DNA of 16,035 nt from Actinomycetes bacterium. Its GTDB lineage: Bacteria; Actinomycetota; Acidimicrobiia; Acidimicrobiales; Microtrichaceae. Position numbers and translations under genes: made by a program. This document shows positions 14,920-16,035 of the stretch, in pieces. Each line of letters starts with the position of its first letter. Within the stretch, counting starts at the first letter, position 1. The notes below the pieces were generated by a model that saw only the letters and a list, made by a program, of their open reading frames with translations, made no database searches and was not told the DNA's origin. The stretch covers positions 1-16,035 of the forward strand of contig JAFAFZ010000454.1 in the NCBI GenBank assembly GCA_023423215.1, in the 5' to 3' direction.

Positions 14920-15771
14920 ATGGAGCTGCGAGTCGGATGCCCGATGTGGGCGCACCTGCCCTGGCAGGGCCGGTTCCTGCCCGAGGGCCTGGGCCGTCGC
15001 GAGCAGCTCACCGCGTATGCGACGTGGTGCACGGCGGTCGAGGGCAACACGACCTTCTACGGCATCCCGTCCGCCAACACGATCGCCAACTGGGCGCAGG
15101 ACGCGCCCGAGCACTTCCGCTTCGTCTTCAAGCTGCCCCGCACCGTCACCCACGAGCTGCGCCTGCGGGACTGCACCGCCGAGATGCGGGAGTTCCTCGC
15201 CGCCATCGAGCCGCTCGGCCCGCGGGCGCGCACGCTGACGATCCAGCTGCCCGCGTCGTTCGGTCCGTCCGAGCTCGACTCGCTCGCACGGTTCCTGCCG
15301 CGCCTTCCCGCCGCGCACCGCTACGGCGTCGAGGTCCGCCACCCCGACTTCTTCGGCGCCGGCCCGGCGCAGGGGCAGCTCGAGTCGCTGCTGCACAGCC
15401 ACGGGGTCGAGTGGATCACCTTCGACACGACGACCCTGTTCGCCGCGCCGCCCACGAGTGATGCCGAGCGTGAGGGCTGGGACCAGAAGCCCCGCCTCCC
15501 CCGTCGCACCGCCGCGCTGAGCGACGAGCCGATCGTGCGCTACGTCGGCCGTGATGACGTCGACGTGACGGTCGACGGCTGGCAGGTCTGGCTGCCCGTG
15601 CTGGCCGAGTGGTTGCGCGAGGGTCGTCGGCCGACCTTCTTCCTGCACACGCCGGACAACGACGAGGCGCTGGGGCTCGCCCGGCAGCTGCACGACGAGG
15701 TGCGAGCGCTCGTGCCCGAGCTCGATCCGCTGCCCGAACCCATGGCGACCGGTCCCACCACGCTCTTCTGA
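14920..15771 (+). CDS. DUF72 (YecE-like) family protein
   Basis: 283 aa from ATG 14920 (MELRVGCPMW). A GTG at 14881 in the same frame would add 13 low-complexity residues. DUF72 landmarks appear in order: GCPMWAH near the start, VEGNTTFYGIPS (about 41-52), FRFVFKLPRTVTHELRL (about 67-83), a mid segment with LTIQLPASFGPSE, YGVEVRHPDFF (about 132-142), then WITFDTTTLF, YVGRDDV and a C-terminal FFLHTPDNDEALGLARQL. Solved members have a TIM-barrel-like fold; the biochemical role is unsettled. The length is usual for the family. It is followed by the stem-loop repeats, which may also end its transcript. Confidence 0.93.
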   Translation: MELRVGCPMWAHLPWQGRFLPEGLGRREQLTAYATWCTAVEGNTTFYGIPSANTIANWAQDAPEHFRFVFKLPRTVTHELRLRDCTAEMREFLAAIEPLGPRARTLTIQLPASFGPSELDSLARFLPRLPAAHRYGVEVRHPDFFGAGPAQGQLESLLHSHGVEWITFDTTTLFAAPPTSDAEREGWDQKPRLPRRTAALSDEPIVRYVGRDDVDVTVDGWQVWLPVLAEWLREGRRPTFFLHTPDNDEALGLARQLHDEVRALVPELDPLPEPMATGPTTLF

Positions 15772-15779
15772 CCGCCCGG

Positions 15780-15824
15780 ATCGTGCGTGGAGACGGTCGC
15801 TCTGCGACCACCAGCACGCACGAT
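15780..15824. repeat. 45-bp nested stem-loop repeat, copy 1
   Basis: Symmetric layout of outer arms ATCGTGCGTG / CACGCACGAT (10 bp), 5-nt unpaired GAGAC opposite ACCAG, then inner arms GGTCGC / GCGACC (6 bp) around TCT. It lies 8 bp after the DUF72 stop and could act as a terminator or as a mobile palindromic (REP/MITE-like) element. Confidence 0.85.
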
Positions 15825-15849
15825 CCGTCATCCGGCAGCGTGTCCGGCA

Positions 15850-15894
15850 ATCGTGCGTGGAGACGGTCGCTCTGCGACCACCAGCGCACACGAT
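15850..15894. repeat. 45-bp nested stem-loop repeat, copy 2
   Basis: Identical to copy 1 over the first 36 bases. The right outer arm has changed to CGCACACGAT, so only the outermost six bases (ATCGTG/CACGAT) and the inner stem still pair. It is separated from copy 1 by 25 bp. Confidence 0.85.
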
Positions 15895-15930
15895 CGGTGC
15901 CGACGCAGACAGCCCAAGTAGGGCACGAAG

Positions 15931-15945
15931 GGTCGCCCAGCGACC
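15931..15945. repeat. Third inner-stem hairpin related to the 45-bp repeats
   Basis: GGTCGC-CCA-GCGACC: the same six-base arms and three-base loop as the core of the 45-bp repeats, but without the outer arms. It may be a decayed copy or chance. Confidence 0.5.
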
Positions 15946-16035
15946 AGATCCGCCCTGGTTCGGGAAGGCAGCCGTTCCCACCGCAAGCCACCCGACCGCT
16001 GCCCGGACAGCAGACCGCCCACCCGAGGCATCGGG
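15946..16035. other. Non-coding right end of the window
   Basis: 90 bp with no supported gene. A minus-strand open frame starts at 16031, but it runs through the stem-loop repeats, is arginine-rich and matches nothing recognised, so it is not called. Confidence 0.5.

Noticed and set aside
15828..16031. 67-codon minus-strand open frame at the right edge
   Set aside because: It passes through both the second stem-loop repeat and the third hairpin, and has no ribosome binding site or recognisable sequence.

Overview
The window is about 16 kb of high-GC bacterial chromosome. The strong G/C third-position bias, GTG starts, probable leaderless promoters and gene content (NERD protein, pRiA4b ORF-3 protein, VOC protein, Tat-type carotenoid oxygenase, FitB-like VapC) suggest an actinomycete. 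An Acidimicrobiia/Ilumatobacter-like organism is my best guess, but this is inferred from style and is not proven by any marker gene.

Layout. (1) 99-2912, plus strand: a zinc-ribbon/NERD nuclease-like protein, then a two-gene unit made of a minimal KhtT-type antiporter regulator (74 aa, no RCK_C domain) and a CPA2 cation:proton antiporter with a C-terminal UBP-type zinc finger. (2) About 2936-7425: a visibly lower-GC block with a type III restriction-modification pair on the minus strand. The Mod methyltransferase overlaps the Res helicase/nuclease by 4 bp. The block abuts a VapC-like PIN toxin gene at 7426-7824 that has lost its 5' end, including the first catalytic Asp, and has no vapB beside it. 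The R-M block therefore looks like an insertion or replacement in a toxin-antitoxin locus. (3) 7912-10062, plus strand: a large protein with a DUF6398-like helical domain and a pRiA4b ORF-3-like domain. (4) 10184-13591, minus strand: a frameshifted Tat/lipobox carotenoid oxygenase; a 534-aa protein that I read as two beta-clamp (DnaN)-like domains, a YbjN-like domain and a DUF3293-like domain; and a 59-aa basic ORF overlapping that gene by ATGA. A 54-aa single-span membrane protein diverges from them at 13644. (5) 14048-15771: a two-domain VOC protein and a DUF72 (YecE-like) protein, divergent around a 13-bp palindrome.

Three repeat sets stand out: two 43-bp palindromic repeats at 13844-13947, two 45-bp nested stem-loop repeats at 15780-15894, and a third related mini-hairpin at 15931. 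I see no tRNA, rRNA, CRISPR array, integrase or transposase.

Functionally, the antiporter pair is a self-contained cation/pH homeostasis unit and the R-M pair a complete defence system. The remaining genes are mostly stand-alone accessory proteins. The least conventional gene is the clamp-like fusion at 11811-13415.
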